From NCBI GenBank assembly GCA_023213315.1, contig JAKCPI010003258.1, positions 49,725-113,724 on the forward strand: a stretch of DNA of 64,000 nt, written 5' to 3'. The position numbers and the translations under genes were made by a program. The notes below the pieces were generated by a model. That model saw only the letters and a list, made by a program, of their open reading frames with translations. It was not told where the DNA came from and made no database searches. Shown here in pieces: positions 32,850-44,340 of the stretch (within the stretch, counting starts at the first letter, position 1; each line of letters begins with the position of its first letter). The DNA is from Euborellia annulipes. Its lineage: Eukaryota; Arthropoda; Insecta; Dermaptera; Anisolabididae.

Positions 32850-33685
32850 TCAATCAACCCATCCGTAATCCAAATGTATTTGATCTCACTTAACAATAGA
32901 GATCTTTTTTTTTTTCAATTGATCTTTCATTCATTTCCAATTAGAAGATGAAATTCGTTTCTTTATTAGACGAGAGAAAGAAGAAGGTCCAAATGACTGA
33001 CAGGAAATGACTATTTGACGCCCTTTTCCGTTTCAACTTTCAATAAATAAAAGACCCTATTTATAAATTCAAAGAATGAAACAAGATGTAATGCCAAGGA
33101 TTCTATTCTATACATGACTTGTGAGTGAGCGCCTGCCTCCTCGGCGGCTCTTTATTTTATTTGAGAAATCTGTCTTTTATTAAAAATGAAATCAAATAAG
33201 CCTACTAATGAATGAATGAATGACACCATTGCATCCGACTCAAGTGTTTTTGTCAATAAATGATAATTAACTCAATATGACACACATCAAAGGATTCATT
33301 TAAATGAAAGGTGGGGGGGGAGGATTGAGGCGCGTGCCCCTGCCCCCCCCCTTCATAGCATCTGCTAACAAGTAGTTTGGTTATATATTAGAACAAATTC
33401 TACCTAGTCGTGTATCATCTAATTTAATTGTAACAAGTGTCAACAATTATTTGACGAAAATGAAGAAAAGTGAATCCCTAAAACAATAATTTAAGATGAA
33501 TTTAATTGAAATTTAATGGGTAGGTGCAGGCACTCAAATAAAAAAGGCTCTTTGTTTTGTTCCCTTGTAAATTTGAAACCTTTGGTGTTTTATGAAGGTA
33601 TATGAGTGACATTTAATCCTCGAAACTTTATAAAAATTAATAAAAAAATTTTGATTCATTCAAAAGCCTCTATATTTTCTATACC
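32850..33685. other. Non-coding stretch
   Basis: No gene recognised. Short G and C runs at about 33313-33350; otherwise AT-rich. Confidence 0.5.
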
Positions 33686-34302
33686 CAGTATATATAATAG
33701 TGGAGTGTCCGTTTGTCACGCTCTGTTTGATCAACTTCCCGATGGAATTTTGGAAAGAAATTTCGCAGTCTTATAGACGACGTTATGGAGAGTCCAGGAA
33801 AAATACTCGGGTTCCCAAATTCTTATAACTGTTTGAGTTATTAATTCCTTTAAGTTACGATTTCTTCCATAATAAATGTATAGAGAAATATTTATGTATT
33901 CTTTGCATTTATGTATTCTATGAATGGAAACAAATCCTCAAGTAGGCCCTGGATTGGGATAGTTGTGAAAATTTTCTTTTCATAATTAAGAAAAGCCCTC
34001 GGGCTTGGCGTAGTTGGTAGCGCGCCTGCCTTGTATAGGCCTACCAAGGGTCGAGGGTTCGGATTTTATTTAGATACCAAATGGCTTAAATAAGAATGCC
34101 TGGACCCCCAATTGATATATTTTCAAATAACCTTTATCCTTTAAAGTCATAAATGGCCTAAGTTGCCGAAAAGACGTTTATGGGTGTGTGAATGAAAAAA
34201 AAAAATTAAGAAAAGGCAAGGGTCCTCCGCAGGCGGGCCCGAGCCAGCAGGAAGGGGGCCCAGGGGAGCGAAGCCGGCCTTGAAGGCCGACGCTTCGGCT
34301 AG
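33686..34302 (+). mobile_element. Non-autonomous Helitron carrying a SINE
   Basis: 5' region GTATATATAATAGTGGAGTG TCC and TCACGCTCTGTTTGA. The 3' end is a GC-rich hairpin (GGCCTTGAAGGCC, then GACGCTTCGG) and CTAG at 34299-34302, followed by host T. It is interrupted by a plus-strand SINE at 33998-34205. No helicase coding. Confidence 0.75.
33998..34205 (+). repeat. SINE family A within Helitron
   Basis: Head GGGCTTGGCGTAGTTGGTAG, B box GAGGGTTCGG, then body and AAATGGCCTAAGTTGCCGAA. Lies between ATAATTAAGAAAAG-type Helitron sequences on both sides. Confidence 0.75.
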
Positions 34303-34429
34303 TATTCTAATAATTCACGAAAATAAAATTGTATTTGTATGTAGATTAAGCCTGAACAAATTATATCTTAGAAAAGAGGGGAAAAAATGGAAATATACGA
34401 AAATTATTATACGTCATAAATGTTTCTCC

Positions 34430-34655
34430 GTTTTCTATATACATATAATAGTTGAGTGTATGTCTGTCTGTCAGGCTGTCACGCTTTGTTTGACCAATCT
34501 CATAGAGTGTAAGCAATCGACGCCTCTTGACATAGGCAACATCAACATTTCCGCTCACTCGATAGTACAGTACAAGTCGACTATATAATTTAAATAGGCA
34601 GAGCAGCCCGCCTTCGGCGAGCCTCGCACCTAGCCAGGAGGACTTAGATATCACA
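34430..34655 (+). mobile_element. Degraded Helitron fragment
   Basis: TCTATATACATATAATAGTTG with GTCTGTCTGTCAGGCTGTCAC resembles the Helitron 5' end. Near 34605 GCAGCCCGCCTTCGGCGAGC resembles the 3' hairpin region in inverse, so two remnants may abut. Confidence 0.5.
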
Positions 34656-34899
34656 AAGGGGCTTAAATGGTTCAAGCCACCATTTTAATCAAACAAACTG
34701 GTCAGTTTTCTGAAGGATTTTATAACATTATTAAATAGTTTAGAGCAGCGTTTTCTAAACCTCCCTAGGGAGGCGCGGGCTAGTCTAAAGGGAGGCGCGA
34801 ATGTTAGCCACAGCGAGCAATTTTCTAAATTTTATAAATAGGAATATATAAAAAAAATATTTTTATATAAATTTATTGTGACGTATGTGTTTGTGGATG

Positions 34900-35125
34900 G
34901 AAGTTTGTATTATTAAGGCGAAGTCAAAAACGGCCACTGGTTTAGGTCATCTTCAGAGCCGGAGGGGAGAATAAATGAAATTTTGAATGAAAATTAAAAT
35001 TTCATTTATTCCGGAGGTGATATTTTAATTTTCATTCAAAATTTGATTTATTCTCACCTCCAGCCGTGAAGATGACATAAACCAGTGGCCGAAACGTCAC
35101 AATAAAAGAAATAATTTTGGCTGTA
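34900..35125. mobile_element. Foldback element nested in hAT-type element
   Basis: GGCCACTGGTTTAGGTCATC and GATGACATAAACCAGTGGCC are inverted, with AAATTTTGAATGAAAATTAA arms inside. GTGAAGATGACAT then GGCCGAAACGTCAC preserves part of the module. Confidence 0.75.
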
Positions 35126-35241
35126 TATGTCTTGGAATTTTTTTTTTTAGCTTTACAAATGTTTGTTTTTGTATTATTTTACAAAATGGGGGAGGGGGAG
35201 GCGTCATATGATTAAATATTTGTAAGGGAGGCGTGCCGGGG

Positions 35242-35452
35242 GGCCTGGCAACGGAGAAGATCAACAGTCACCACAATCGTTGAAGTTAAGTGATGCTAAG
35301 CACGGTGAAAGTTCGGGATTGGTGACCCCGAGCAATCAGCGTGTGGAACGCCCCCCGGTTGCCATCGGTACATTGTATATTAAAATTTATAATAAATAAA
35401 TAATCCCTAAATGGCCTCTGTAGCCGAAAAGGGTTAAAAAAAAAAAAAAAAA
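35242..35452 (+). repeat. 5S-rRNA-derived SINE
   Basis: The head resembles 5S rRNA: GCCTGGCAACGG, then TTGAAGTTAAGTGATGCTAA and GATTGGTGACCCC, the internal promoter region, ending GGTTGCC. The body then ends AAATGGCCTCTGTAGCCGAA and poly-A, which is the motif shared with the tRNA-headed SINEs. Related copies are at 62838 and 62985. Confidence 0.7.
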
Positions 35453-35944
35453 AGGAGGCGTTGTACCAAAAAGTTTGAAAACCACTGGTTTAGAGTGTTG
35501 AAGAGGCGAAGAGAATATGTCGATTTAATAAGCTTGATTACATTGATTTTTCAATAGAGTGATACATTTATCGGTAGGTAATATTGATTATTGGAAAGGT
35601 CAAAAAATATTGTTGCATTTTTAATAGTTATTTTTATTTCTCTACTCGAAGGAAAAAGTGGAAGGCAGATTGATAAGATAACCTAATTGATTATTCCACA
35701 ATAAATAAGAAACATTTCTTTGTAATGGACAAATTATGTCTTGACACTTAATTTAATTTATTAAAATGAGAGAAAAAAAAATTGAAATTCTTTATCTATT
35801 CAGATGATTGTAGTTTAGAGATTCACAATATTTCAAAGAAAATTTTTTTTTAATTAATCCCATTAAAAGATTTCTAGCAGAGTTTTTATACTACCCTAAC
35901 AAGCACAAATGGAGAATCTACATTACAATTGATATAATTAATAA

Positions 35945-36030
35945 TTACTAAGAAAGGAGTCGAACGACGAATCTGCCAATTTACACTAGTCATGCCCTAC
36001 TACTAGACCACACTACCGCTTTCTCTATTT
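35945..36030 (-). repeat. tRNA-like SINE head, minus strand
   Basis: Minus strand: GCGGTAGTGTGGTCTAGTAG (A-box region) and CGTTCGACTCC (B box). No acceptor stem pairing is evident; treated as a SINE or tRNA pseudogene. Confidence 0.5.
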
Positions 36031-36127
36031 GTAAAATAATGTTTTTGGGAGGAGAAGGGATCAAAAATTCTGCCTGGTGTGGAGAAAAATTAATTGGTGT
36101 CCTTTCTTTTTGGTTGGGTTTTAAAAA

Positions 36128-36322
36128 AAAAAAAATACATCAAATAAACCTCCACCCTAGAGAATAGAGCCGTGAAGTTAGACAACCAGAGTGCTTGGAA
36201 ACTAAATAAATAAACTTTTTTTTAATATTGCAGTGGAAATACTATTTTTTAAGACAACAATTAAGGCAGATAAGCGCTCTGGTTGCCTAACTTGACGGCT
36301 CTATTCTCTAGGGGTGGAGGTT
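36128..36322. mobile_element. Foldback element without hammerhead-like core
   Basis: CCTCCACCCTAGAGAATAGA and TCTATTCTCTAGGGGTGGAG are inverted, and inside lie AACCAGAGTGCTT and AGCGCTCTGGTT. The centre is AT-rich and lacks CTGANGA/GAAAC. Confidence 0.75.
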
Positions 36323-36432
36323 AATATTGAAACTGACTGTACAACCACCTGAAAATTTTCATTTCATCCGAGATAAAAATTGGTTAAATTGGCGAAGATT
36401 ATTTAAGCGATATCGGAATTGAATTTAAAATC

Positions 36433-36670
36433 GCTCAGGGGCCCACATCTTGTGGATACGTGAATGGCGACCACGAGCTGCCCGAGCTGGGACATACAGT
36501 CCTTCTGTTCTTTGTATGTCGGTCTCTTCCTCTTTTCAACAGGCGTCAGACCGTGGGACGGGCCGGCCTATTCTATTCTTCTCGGTCGCAAAAACGTATG
36601 ATAGGGTTGGAGAGAAAAAGTGAGGTCCGCCGACCCCGCATCGCGGAAATGCGAGGACAGAAGAAGAAAA
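36433..36670 (+). repeat. Short retroposon (GCTCAGGGGC head, GAAGAAG tail)
   Basis: Head CGCTCAGGGGCCCACATCTT, then TGGCGACCACGAGCTGCCCG, end CGACCCCGCATCGCGG and AGAAGAAGAAA. A second copy at 52326-52567 and a head fragment at 8990. The tail matches the LINE fragment at 31295, so it probably used that LINE for mobilisation. Confidence 0.7.
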
Positions 36671-37064
36671 AGAGGGACAAATTAATTCTTTGATTTATTT
36701 GATGAAAGATCAAGCTGAGAAAATGTTTGGACAACTTAGTTTAAATTTTAAAATCTGAGAAGAGAAGAGAATATGAAAATTATTTTATTTATAAAAAGGA
36801 GCGGACAATGTTTAATTAATTTGAGGCTTCAGAAGAAACCCGAGATTTATTATTCCTTTAGAGAGATGTTTTTGATGGAGGAACTTGCAAAAAGCTATTA
36901 GATTGGCTGAAATTGTCAGGAAACAAGCGCTAAAGGAAGATGCGAAAAAGTATCCGAATAATCATAAAACAACTTCATGTAAAAAATCAAAATACGATTT
37001 TTGCATTAATGCCAAATAAAATTGACAGGAAAAATTTGTATTTAGAAGGATAAATAAAAATGCC

Positions 37065-37450
37065 CTGCAGCTATTATTATTTCTTTGGTATCAAACCCAC
37101 AGCGACGTTTCTGTTGACTATGCGACCATCTTCATGGCTAGGGTTCAGTCAAATAACCGTCTTAAGTTTTTTGATATACATTTATTTACAATTTACGATC
37201 TATCACAATTACATTCAGAGCGAGTCAAATTTAATATGAATTTCATAATAATAATAATGAATATTTCATATTAAATTTGACTGGCGCTGAATGTAATTGT
37301 GATAGATCGTAAATTGTCTATCAAAGAACTCAAGAGGGTTACTATTGACTGAACCCTAGCCATGAAGATGGTCGCATAGTCGACCGAAACGTTGCTGTGG
37401 GTTTGATACCAATAAAGAAATAATTATAGCTGCTTGGCCTTTTTATTCAT
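37065..37450. mobile_element. Foldback element with variant hammerhead-like arms, copy 1
   Basis: Outer TATTTCTTTGGTATCAAACC and its complement; inner ATTTACAATTTACGATCTAT and ATAGATCGTAAATTG. The right arm has ATGAAGA, hairpin GGTCGC...GTCGACC, GAAACGTTG; the first core base is A rather than C. A relative with the same core lies at 49065-49465. Confidence 0.8.
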
Positions 37451-38274
37451 TCTTCTACATATTGATTCGGCTATTCACCTCGCTTACATATTTGTATTTA
37501 GGGGCAAAGGGTAGAACGATCTTAAAAGAATATACAAAAATAGCAGATGCACACATTCTTTGTTGGTGTCAACAATAATAATACATTTTCGGCAGAAAAA
37601 AAATATTTTTTATTGAATACCTATTAATTCTAAGGAAATAAGTAGTAATATTTATGAAATGCAAAGGTCGACGGTCTGTCTGTCTGTCCTTCCTTATAAA
37701 TAATCATCATGACTAATTTTGTTTTATTATAACGAGAAGGAATGTTTATCTAATCAAGTATTCCTGACTGACGGGACTGATGAGGTCATTGAACACGATT
37801 CAAAACAAATCTCTTTCATCTACGCTAACTACCTTGTACTTTATCAATTCATTTTTATTTAATCTTATCAATGCAATTAACTTTTTTTTCTTTTTTGCAA
37901 TATGTAGGTTAACTTTTTTTTTTTTGATGGCAAATTCAACTTATAAGAGATGGAAAATATTAATTTCGTCGGAAATATACGCCTAGAGACAGATGTACTG
38001 AAATATTTTTAGAATTTCAAGCTTTAATCTAACGGAAGTGACACTTTACTCAACGCTTTTTTTTTTAAACTCTCGTTTCCTTCTTCAGGTAAAATTCAGA
38101 TATAATCATAAAGTATAGAGATTTATATTCGAAACTTCATGGAGGGGAGATTCAATCTCTAGAGGTTAGACACTTTGAGATTCTTTCTGATTTATTCCCG
38201 AATAAGGCCTCAAAATGAGTACCTGGCCGAATATCTTATACAAATAAATGCAGTTTAATATAAAATGTCTTTGT

Positions 38275-38420
38275 GGCTAGAAGGATTGTAGAGACAAAGC
38301 CAAATGTATTTTATTAAAGCGAATAAAACTCGCCAAGCCACTCTGAAGATTGCCTAGACAAAGTGCCGAAACGTCAGCCTGGTATGGCTCTAATAAAATA
38401 CATTTAGCTACCAAAAGTCT
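38275..38420. mobile_element. Foldback remnant
   Basis: TTTTATTAAAGCG and TAATAAAATACATTT with TGAAGATTGCC and GTGCCGAAACGTCAG. The arms are degraded. Confidence 0.45.
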
Positions 38421-38934
38421 TGAAGCTTTTTTTCGACTCCGCATATACAATTGGCGATGTTATGCACGAAGGAACCAAGCGCCATTAACCAAAATCTGAG
38501 ATAAGGTACATTTCATTTGCATAGTTGTAAACAAAACCAATGATTTTTTTTTATACAAAAAAAAAGTGCACAGAGTAATAATGTTGTGATTTAAATAAAG
38601 AGGTAGATCTTTTTATTTTCCCCTACAAGATGGCGGTATTATCTCAATTTCGATCATAATGGCGCTTGGTTCCTTCATGCATAGCATATTGCTACCCCAT
38701 ATCCGGTGGCACGAAGCCCCCCCCTCCCCCGGTGGTAATCTTCCTCCCTTTATTAAATAGTTAAAATTTGTTTGAACCTAGCCACAGAGGACTTGAGCTC
38801 CTATTCAGACCTTGGATAAATTTATTTATTTTAAAAAGAATCGAAATCTCGTTTGGTAGGAGGGACCTCACCTCGTAACATCGCTACTGAGGATTTGCAT
38901 CCCATTCCAGGCAAAAAAAATGTATTTCAGTTTT

Positions 38935-39205
38935 TTTTTTTTTATTTATTTAAGCTCTTTTTTCGGCATCTGAGGCCATTTAGATCCCGTCCCAAATGTA
39001 TTCCAATTGATTGGTATCCAATTAATTTAAAATAAATTCTTCGAACCCTTGACTTTTGGCACCAGAAGCTAATGCTCTACCTCTGAGCCATAGGTCAAGG
39101 GCATTTATTTTAATTCAATTCGATACCAATCAATTGAATTAAATAGAGACGAGGCTCTAAATGACCCCTCGGATGACGAAAAAGACTTTAAACAAGTCAA
39201 AAAAC
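38935..39205. repeat. Two SINE family B copies, head to head
   Basis: 38945-39100 is in minus orientation (CGGCATCTGAGGCCATTTAG at left, GAACCCTTGACTTTTGGC and GAGCCATAGG at right). 39100-39200 is plus-oriented 3' sequence (TTGAATTAAATAGAGACG, CTAAATGACC, AAAAAGAC). Confidence 0.6.
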
Positions 39206-40288
39206 AACCTCGCTACTCTTTTGTAATTATTAAGATGAGAAAATTGATCTTGTACCGAATAATAAAATAATTTATACAGAGTATATAAACGTCTAATGAG
39301 AAATTTCAACTAATTTCCCTCTCTTTTATGTGATATTTATAGAATGAAGATTTTTAAAATAGTGGCGTGTAATTTATAGCTGGCAGACGATGGCTAAGTA
39401 GCTATGGCGCCTGTAGATAGGCAAACGCAAGGGCATCTCTCTCTCGGGGGGGTGGGTTGAGTTTCAATTAATATTAAACACCTTTTTAATGACTTTCGTT
39501 TTACTTATGACTAATTGCGAAATCAAAGAAATTTCACGTTCTGGTACTTGTTGGAATCCTGTGTAAATGTAATTGAACGTTGAAGAGCACGATTTAATAT
39601 TATTTTTGTCTTTCTTAAAAAAAAAAATTCATTTTTATGTCTTTTTCCGCTATTAAAATTGAGATGTTGGATATCGCCTATTTTTCGACGTTATTACGGG
39701 GATCACAGTAGGAAATTCATATAATAAAAATTCTGAATAGCTCCAAAAGCAGAGAAGTGACATAAATTGAAAGAGAAAAAAAGCAGCCAATGTAGTTGAT
39801 TTAATGAAATTCAGCCCACGGCTAACGTTTCGGTCTTAAGTTTGGACCATCCTCTCACATATAACGAGAAGAGTATTTCGATTTCTAACAATAATAGCAT
39901 CTTTTGTTAATAAAAGTGCATGGAAGGGAAGACACCCTCTCGGGGAAAGTATATGCCTATATGCTCAAGGTATATCATATCATAGCAAATGTTCTCAAAA
40001 GGGAGAAGAAAAAAAATGAATTAAAATTCCGTGTATTTTTGTTTACGTTAAATTTCAGAAGAAAACGAAAAACTGTCAGAGAATACTTGTCTTAGCGTGA
40101 GTTTTTTTTTTTTTTTGGTAATTGAAAAAAGATAGAAAACAGCAAGAGAAATATACGAAGATATATTCCAAGTAGGGCATTCAGGCATTATGCTCTACCT
40201 CAAGGTCAAGGGCTTTCTTAAAGTTAACTATAATTAGCTATTCGAGCTAAAGAGTGTGAGTTGGTCCATTCAGACGACAATGAGGGAA
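39206..40288. other. Non-coding stretch with half-foldback
   Basis: No gene. At 39783-39862 GCAGCCAATGTAG, CTAACGTTTCGGTCTTAA and GGACCATCC give one arm of a GACGTTTCGG foldback. Confidence 0.5.
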
Positions 40289-41015
40289 TCTTTTATATAT
40301 AATAATTGCGGAGTGTCCGTCTGTCTGTCTGTCACGCTAGGTTTGACCAACTTCCCGTTGGAATTTTGAAACGAAATTTTTGCAGTCTTATAGAGGACTT
40401 TATGGAGAGTCCCGGAAAATACTCAGGTCCCGAAATTCCTATAACTTTTTGAGTTATTAATTCCTAAGTTTACGATTTCTCCCATAGGAAATGTATAGAG
40501 AAATATTTAAGTATTCTTTGTAGGTGTGTATTCTATGAATGTAAATAAATCCTCAAGCAGGCACTGGATTGGAATACATAGTTATAATAATTTTCTTTGC
40601 CGATGGCCAAGGGCTAAAGGCTTGAATAATAAAAAAAAAAAAAAATATTTTTCTTGCCCACGGGGCGTAGTAGGTTAGCGTGCTAACCTCGTATACCAAA
40701 CGTCGCGGGTTCGGACCCCAGGCAGTCCGATGATTTTATTTAAGCCAATTGGATACCAAATGGCTTAAATAGAAATGCCAGGACCCCTAATATAGTGTAT
40801 ATTAATCTGTATAACGGATATCGTCAAAGTCTTATATGGCCCGAGTTGCCTGAAAAGACTGTGTGAATATGTGTGTGAGTGTGAGTGTGAATGGGAAAAA
40901 AGTGTGAGTGTTAAAAATAATAATAATAATAATTTTCTTTTCATAATTAAGAAAAGGCGAGGATCCGCCGCAGGCGGGCCCGAGCCAGTTAGTGGGGGGT
41001 CCAGGGGGGGGCTAG
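40289..41015 (+). mobile_element. Non-autonomous Helitron with complete ends
   Basis: Starts TC after host A (TCTTTTATATATAATAATTG), has the GTCTGTCTGTCTGTCACGC subterminal block and ends CTAG at 41012-41015 before host T. An inner SINE occupies about 40653-40925. It lies about 210 bp from the GAS2-like exon 1 donor. Confidence 0.8.
40653..40925 (+). repeat. SINE family A within Helitron, near full length
   Basis: A box GGGGCGTAGTAGGTTAGCG, B box CGGGTTCGGACC, palindrome AAGCCAATTGGATACCAAAT, then ATATGGCCCGAGTTGCC and a GTGTGAGTGTGAATGG tail. Confidence 0.8.
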
Positions 41016-41224
41016 TGAATGCATAATACGCTTCAGTTTGGATTTAGAGCCGAAACGGCATCATTCAATATGATAATGTTATTACCGAGAAATAAATATA
41101 AATAAATAGATAATGAAATAAATTTGGTTCTTCCTTCAATGGAGCCAAATAAATCAAGTTATATAATTATTATAGTTGTTGGAGAATAATTTTATAAAAA
41201 GAAATTCCCCGATGGTTTTCTTAC

Positions 41225-41441
41225 CTAATGTCCTATTGATCCAGTCGGCGAGGTCTTCTTTCAAGGGGAAGAGCTGCCTCTGTTGTGAACTAAAGATCCT
41301 TGACTGGTAGAGTTCTGCGCATTCTTGTTCCGTCTCTGGTGCAAAAGTGGCTGCCGTTGCGCCCGACGATGGCAGGTAACCGGCGCTCCATGGTCGCCGG
41401 CTGCCACGGGGGGACCCGTCGCAGGAACCCCGTTGAGGCCA
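41225..41441 (-). CDS. GAS2L: GAS2-like protein, exon 1 found: start of CH domain (5' limit uncertain)
   Basis: The open frame on the minus strand ends YQSRIFSSQQRQLFPLKEDL then ADWINRTL and a GTAAGA donor (GT at 41224-41223), leaving one base that completes Glu with exon 2. LxPxKEDLxxWxxxxL is the first CH helix in GAS2-family proteins, so the join to exon 2 is well supported. Upstream the frame stays open to a stop at 41444-41442 and contains no methionine, so the exon is internal. The obvious acceptor TTTGCAG at about 41456 would place that stop in frame, so one of several weaker AGs (for example GCACCAG at about 41346 or GGCAG further up) must be used. Frames on both other phases are also open because of high GC. 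Confidence 0.8.
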
Positions 41442-41559
41442 TCATCTACCACGACCTGCAAATCAACAACAACAAAAAAAAACTTATTAGAGTGCTGATC
41501 TAGTAGTATTTTAGATTTTTTAAATTTCATTTTCCAGGTCTTCCTTCCAAAGACCCAAT

Positions 41560-41689
41560 GGTAAATCCCCATATGGGGATTTGCTTGTTAATTTGGATTC
41601 AAAAGGACTGAACTTTTTACACATTTAAAAATTTTTTTTCCAATTCTTATGAAATTTTGTATTTTAGGATTCTCTATTGTATTTAAGGC
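41560..41689 (-). repeat. Interspersed repeat, inverse of 22735-22880
   Basis: CAAATCCCCATATGGGGATT, CAATTCTTATGAAATTTTGT and AGGATTCTCTATTG are the complements, in order, of the 22.7-kb copy. Confidence 0.6.
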
Positions 41690-42904
41690 GGAATAGGACC
41701 GAAGTTGTTATGCATGTTTTTCCCGCTAAGATGGCGTAGTGTGTCATAAAAAGTATGCCCAAAAATCAAGCAATTCAAAAATTTGCCAAGAGATGTCAGA
41801 ATGGTAGCTAATAATATTTAATGCATTTGGTTGATTTTCATTGATCTTTTAACAATAAATACTTTATAAATGTTATTGTATATTATGTATCTTTTATAAA
41901 AGCATAAAAATATATAAATATAGGCCAGATATACGCTATTAGGTGATCAGCTGTTAGACTAGCCTGCCATCTATTGCAAGAATGCTGAACTAATTTGACA
42001 GTTGATTTTTAAATAAATCATCTAAGCTTATTTTAAAAATTTCTTAATTAATATGTGATTAATAATAACAATAAATTCATTTTTAAATTTAAAAAAAATT
42101 AAAGATTATTGGGACAGATTGTTTTTTTGTATTTGCTTGATAACAAAAAAATTAATTACGATAATTTTTTAATAAGTCATTAAAAAAATTATAGCTCAAT
42201 GTCCCAATAATGTCTTATGAATTAAATTCATAAAAAAAAACCCATTGAAAAATTTCTTATAATAGTCTAGTTTTTTTTTTTAAGTTCGTTAAGACGTCGC
42301 TCCTGAACCCTTTAAACTATCTAAATATGAGATTAAAATTTTGAAAAATATTAACCAGTGGACAAAGATGGGAGTCAGAGAGATGAAGGGAAGGAGGGGG
42401 GAGGGGGCAATAATTGATAAAGCTAGCAATTCATAAATCGGTGAATAATTAAATATACAAAGAGGAGCTGATTAGTTTATGGCAGGTTTTATTAGTAGCC
42501 TACTCTCGGGTCCATTTTCTCACTTAATCTAATATTCATAATCTCTCTCTCTCTCTCTCTCTCACTCGTGTCTGCTGAGAGAATTTTAGTATGAAAGGAA
42601 ATTAAAGTCAAGAAGATAAAAGAAATCAAGAAAGACTAGATTCACAACCATAGATGGATTTTTTTTTTATTTAATTTATTAATAATATTGCAAATCTTGA
42701 CACCGTTAACATAAAAGCCATTAGTGTGAATGAAAACGCTATTGAATATTGAATGCGATTAAAGAGAACTTGCAAAAATAAAATTACGGCATATTCCCTC
42801 ATGGCCTACAAAATTATGGTGAGTCTTGAACGGAGATACATACCATGTACCGATATTTAGGACAAGATTATTATTAAAATGATAGAGAGGAAGAGAGGAT
42901 GTCA

Positions 42905-43225
42905 GCCAAAAGGAGAGCCTCTATCGAATAAAAATCTCCATTCAGAAGACGTTTCGGTTTTAATTAAATAAATCCATCATCAGTTCTTAAGAGATTATTG
43001 ACAATCTCAAGTTGTACACAGATAGAGTTGTTATTTATAAACATATACAAAAATTTTATAAAAATTCAATATTTGCACATAAGATGACGTATGCCCATCA
43101 GTTAATACGGCCAAGTCTCAAATGTATATAAAACATTTTTTTCATGATGATGGATTTATTTAATTAAGCCCGAAACGTCTTCTGAATGGAGATTTTTTCA
43201 CCTTTTGGCTGACATCCTCTCTTCC
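42905..43225. mobile_element. Foldback element with hammerhead-like arms
   Basis: GAGAGGATGTCAGCCAAAAG and CTTTTGGCTGACATCCTCTC are exact inverse ends. Next inward, CTCCATTCAGAAGACGTTTC and GAAACGTCTTCTGAATGGAG. The minus core CTGATGA (42977-42983) has a GG/CC stem and GAAACGTC; the plus copy has lost the core C. Confidence 0.85.
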
Positions 43226-43279
43226 CGTCTATCGTTCTAATCGTTGAACAGCCACTTCTCTTAACAACAAGATTATTAT

Positions 43280-43720
43280 TATTTGAAATTCCGGATTCCC
43301 ATTTATTTACCCGAGGTGTTTTCGTGCACGAAGACACACACCTCACCTCTCGCCGTAGCCATCTACCGGCACTCCGTGAAGTTACATCATTTCTTATCTC
43401 TAAATACTCCTCCTAGCTAACGAGCTAATCATTATTTCTGGTTCTTTTTATCCAACCTCACACACTTTTACGATATCCGTTATTGATTTATATACATATT
43501 TGGGGTCCATGCATTCTTATTTAAGCCAATCCAACCTCTTCTATGTTAGGGAGAATGTCCTTGTTTGAGGAGGGACTCCCTCAGCACTCCTTTCGGAGAA
43601 TTTAGAGATTTCGTTCCCTGGAGAGAGCCTTCTTTACACGGAATGTCACAGCAACTCACTCTTCTGAGCCCTATTGTTATTGTGGCGGAATCCAATATTC
43701 GAATCAAGGGCGTACTTGAG
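43280..43720 (-). repeat. Retroposon body, second copy
   Basis: Shares CATTTATTTACCCGAG-type start, CACGAAGACACA, GCCATCTACCGGCAC and GTGAAGTTACAT with 25980-26500. It is interrupted at about 43450-43530 by a fragment of SINE family A in inverse orientation. Confidence 0.65.
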
Positions 43721-43734
43721 GTCAAAATTAAATG

Positions 43735-44340
43735 ATTATACTGTATTAAATATTATATCTCAAAAAATTTCCATTAAGTTTAAATTTTCTCAAAATACAA
43801 CTATATAATTTTTCGGGATGATTTAATATTTTTATATTTTAATGTTAAGTTAAAAAAAATGTGCTTAACTTAACATTAATATATAATTTTTCATTTAAAA
43901 AGAACATACCAATTTAGTTTTCGATAGTATATACGGTAGCATTAAAAAATTTAATGTATTCGAAAAATACATAATAATTTTTTAATGTTTTGAAAATGTG
44001 AAATACATTAATCAAAGCAGTATATATAAGCTTATTCAGTGGTTGATGCTATACATAGAAGCCTCACACATTAAAGGTCGGCAATAGAGAGGATTGCAGC
44101 CTGGCAGTAGTATGAGAATCTCAATAAAAGAAAACGTTTTGGCTTTAATTAGATAAGGCCATCTTTAAAATAATTTGAAAACATTTATGAAGATCTCTTT
44201 GAGTAAATATTAAATTGATAAGATATAAGGAAACGAGAAACCAATTTTATTTTTATTACTAGGAAGTAAAAAAAAAACATTTTATCTATGATAAGAAAAT
44301 AAAAAAGTGGAGGGGGGGGGAAGAATTCTAATAAGAAGAT
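43735..44340. other. AT-rich non-coding stretch with half-foldback
   Basis: AT-rich; 44095-44175 has GCAGCCTGGCAG, AAAACGTTTTGGC and GGCCATCTTTAAAAT, one arm of a foldback. No gene. Confidence 0.5.

Larger units (their letters stand above)
34746..35487. mobile_element. hAT-type element with exact 8-bp duplication and two nested elements
   Basis: Ends CAGCGTTTTCTAAACC and GTTTGAAAACCACTG. Flanking direct repeats GTTTAGAG at 34738-34745 and 35488-35495 are identical. Nested inside are a foldback (about 34900-35125) and a 5S-headed SINE (35242-35452). Non-coding. Confidence 0.85.
27430..41224 (-). other. GAS2-like intron 1, about 13.8 kb of nested repeats
   Basis: The intron runs between GTAAGA (donor after 41225) and the ACAG acceptor at 27430. 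It contains two copies of a 1.5-1.7 kb hAT-like element, Helitrons, hAT MITEs, SINEs, a 5S-headed SINE and several foldbacks, listed separately. I found no extra exon inside it. Confidence 0.75.

Noticed and set aside
35242..35452. A functional 5S rRNA gene
   Set aside because: The head is diverged, has an extra body with the SINE motif and poly-A, and two related fragments lack the 5' half; it is a SINE.
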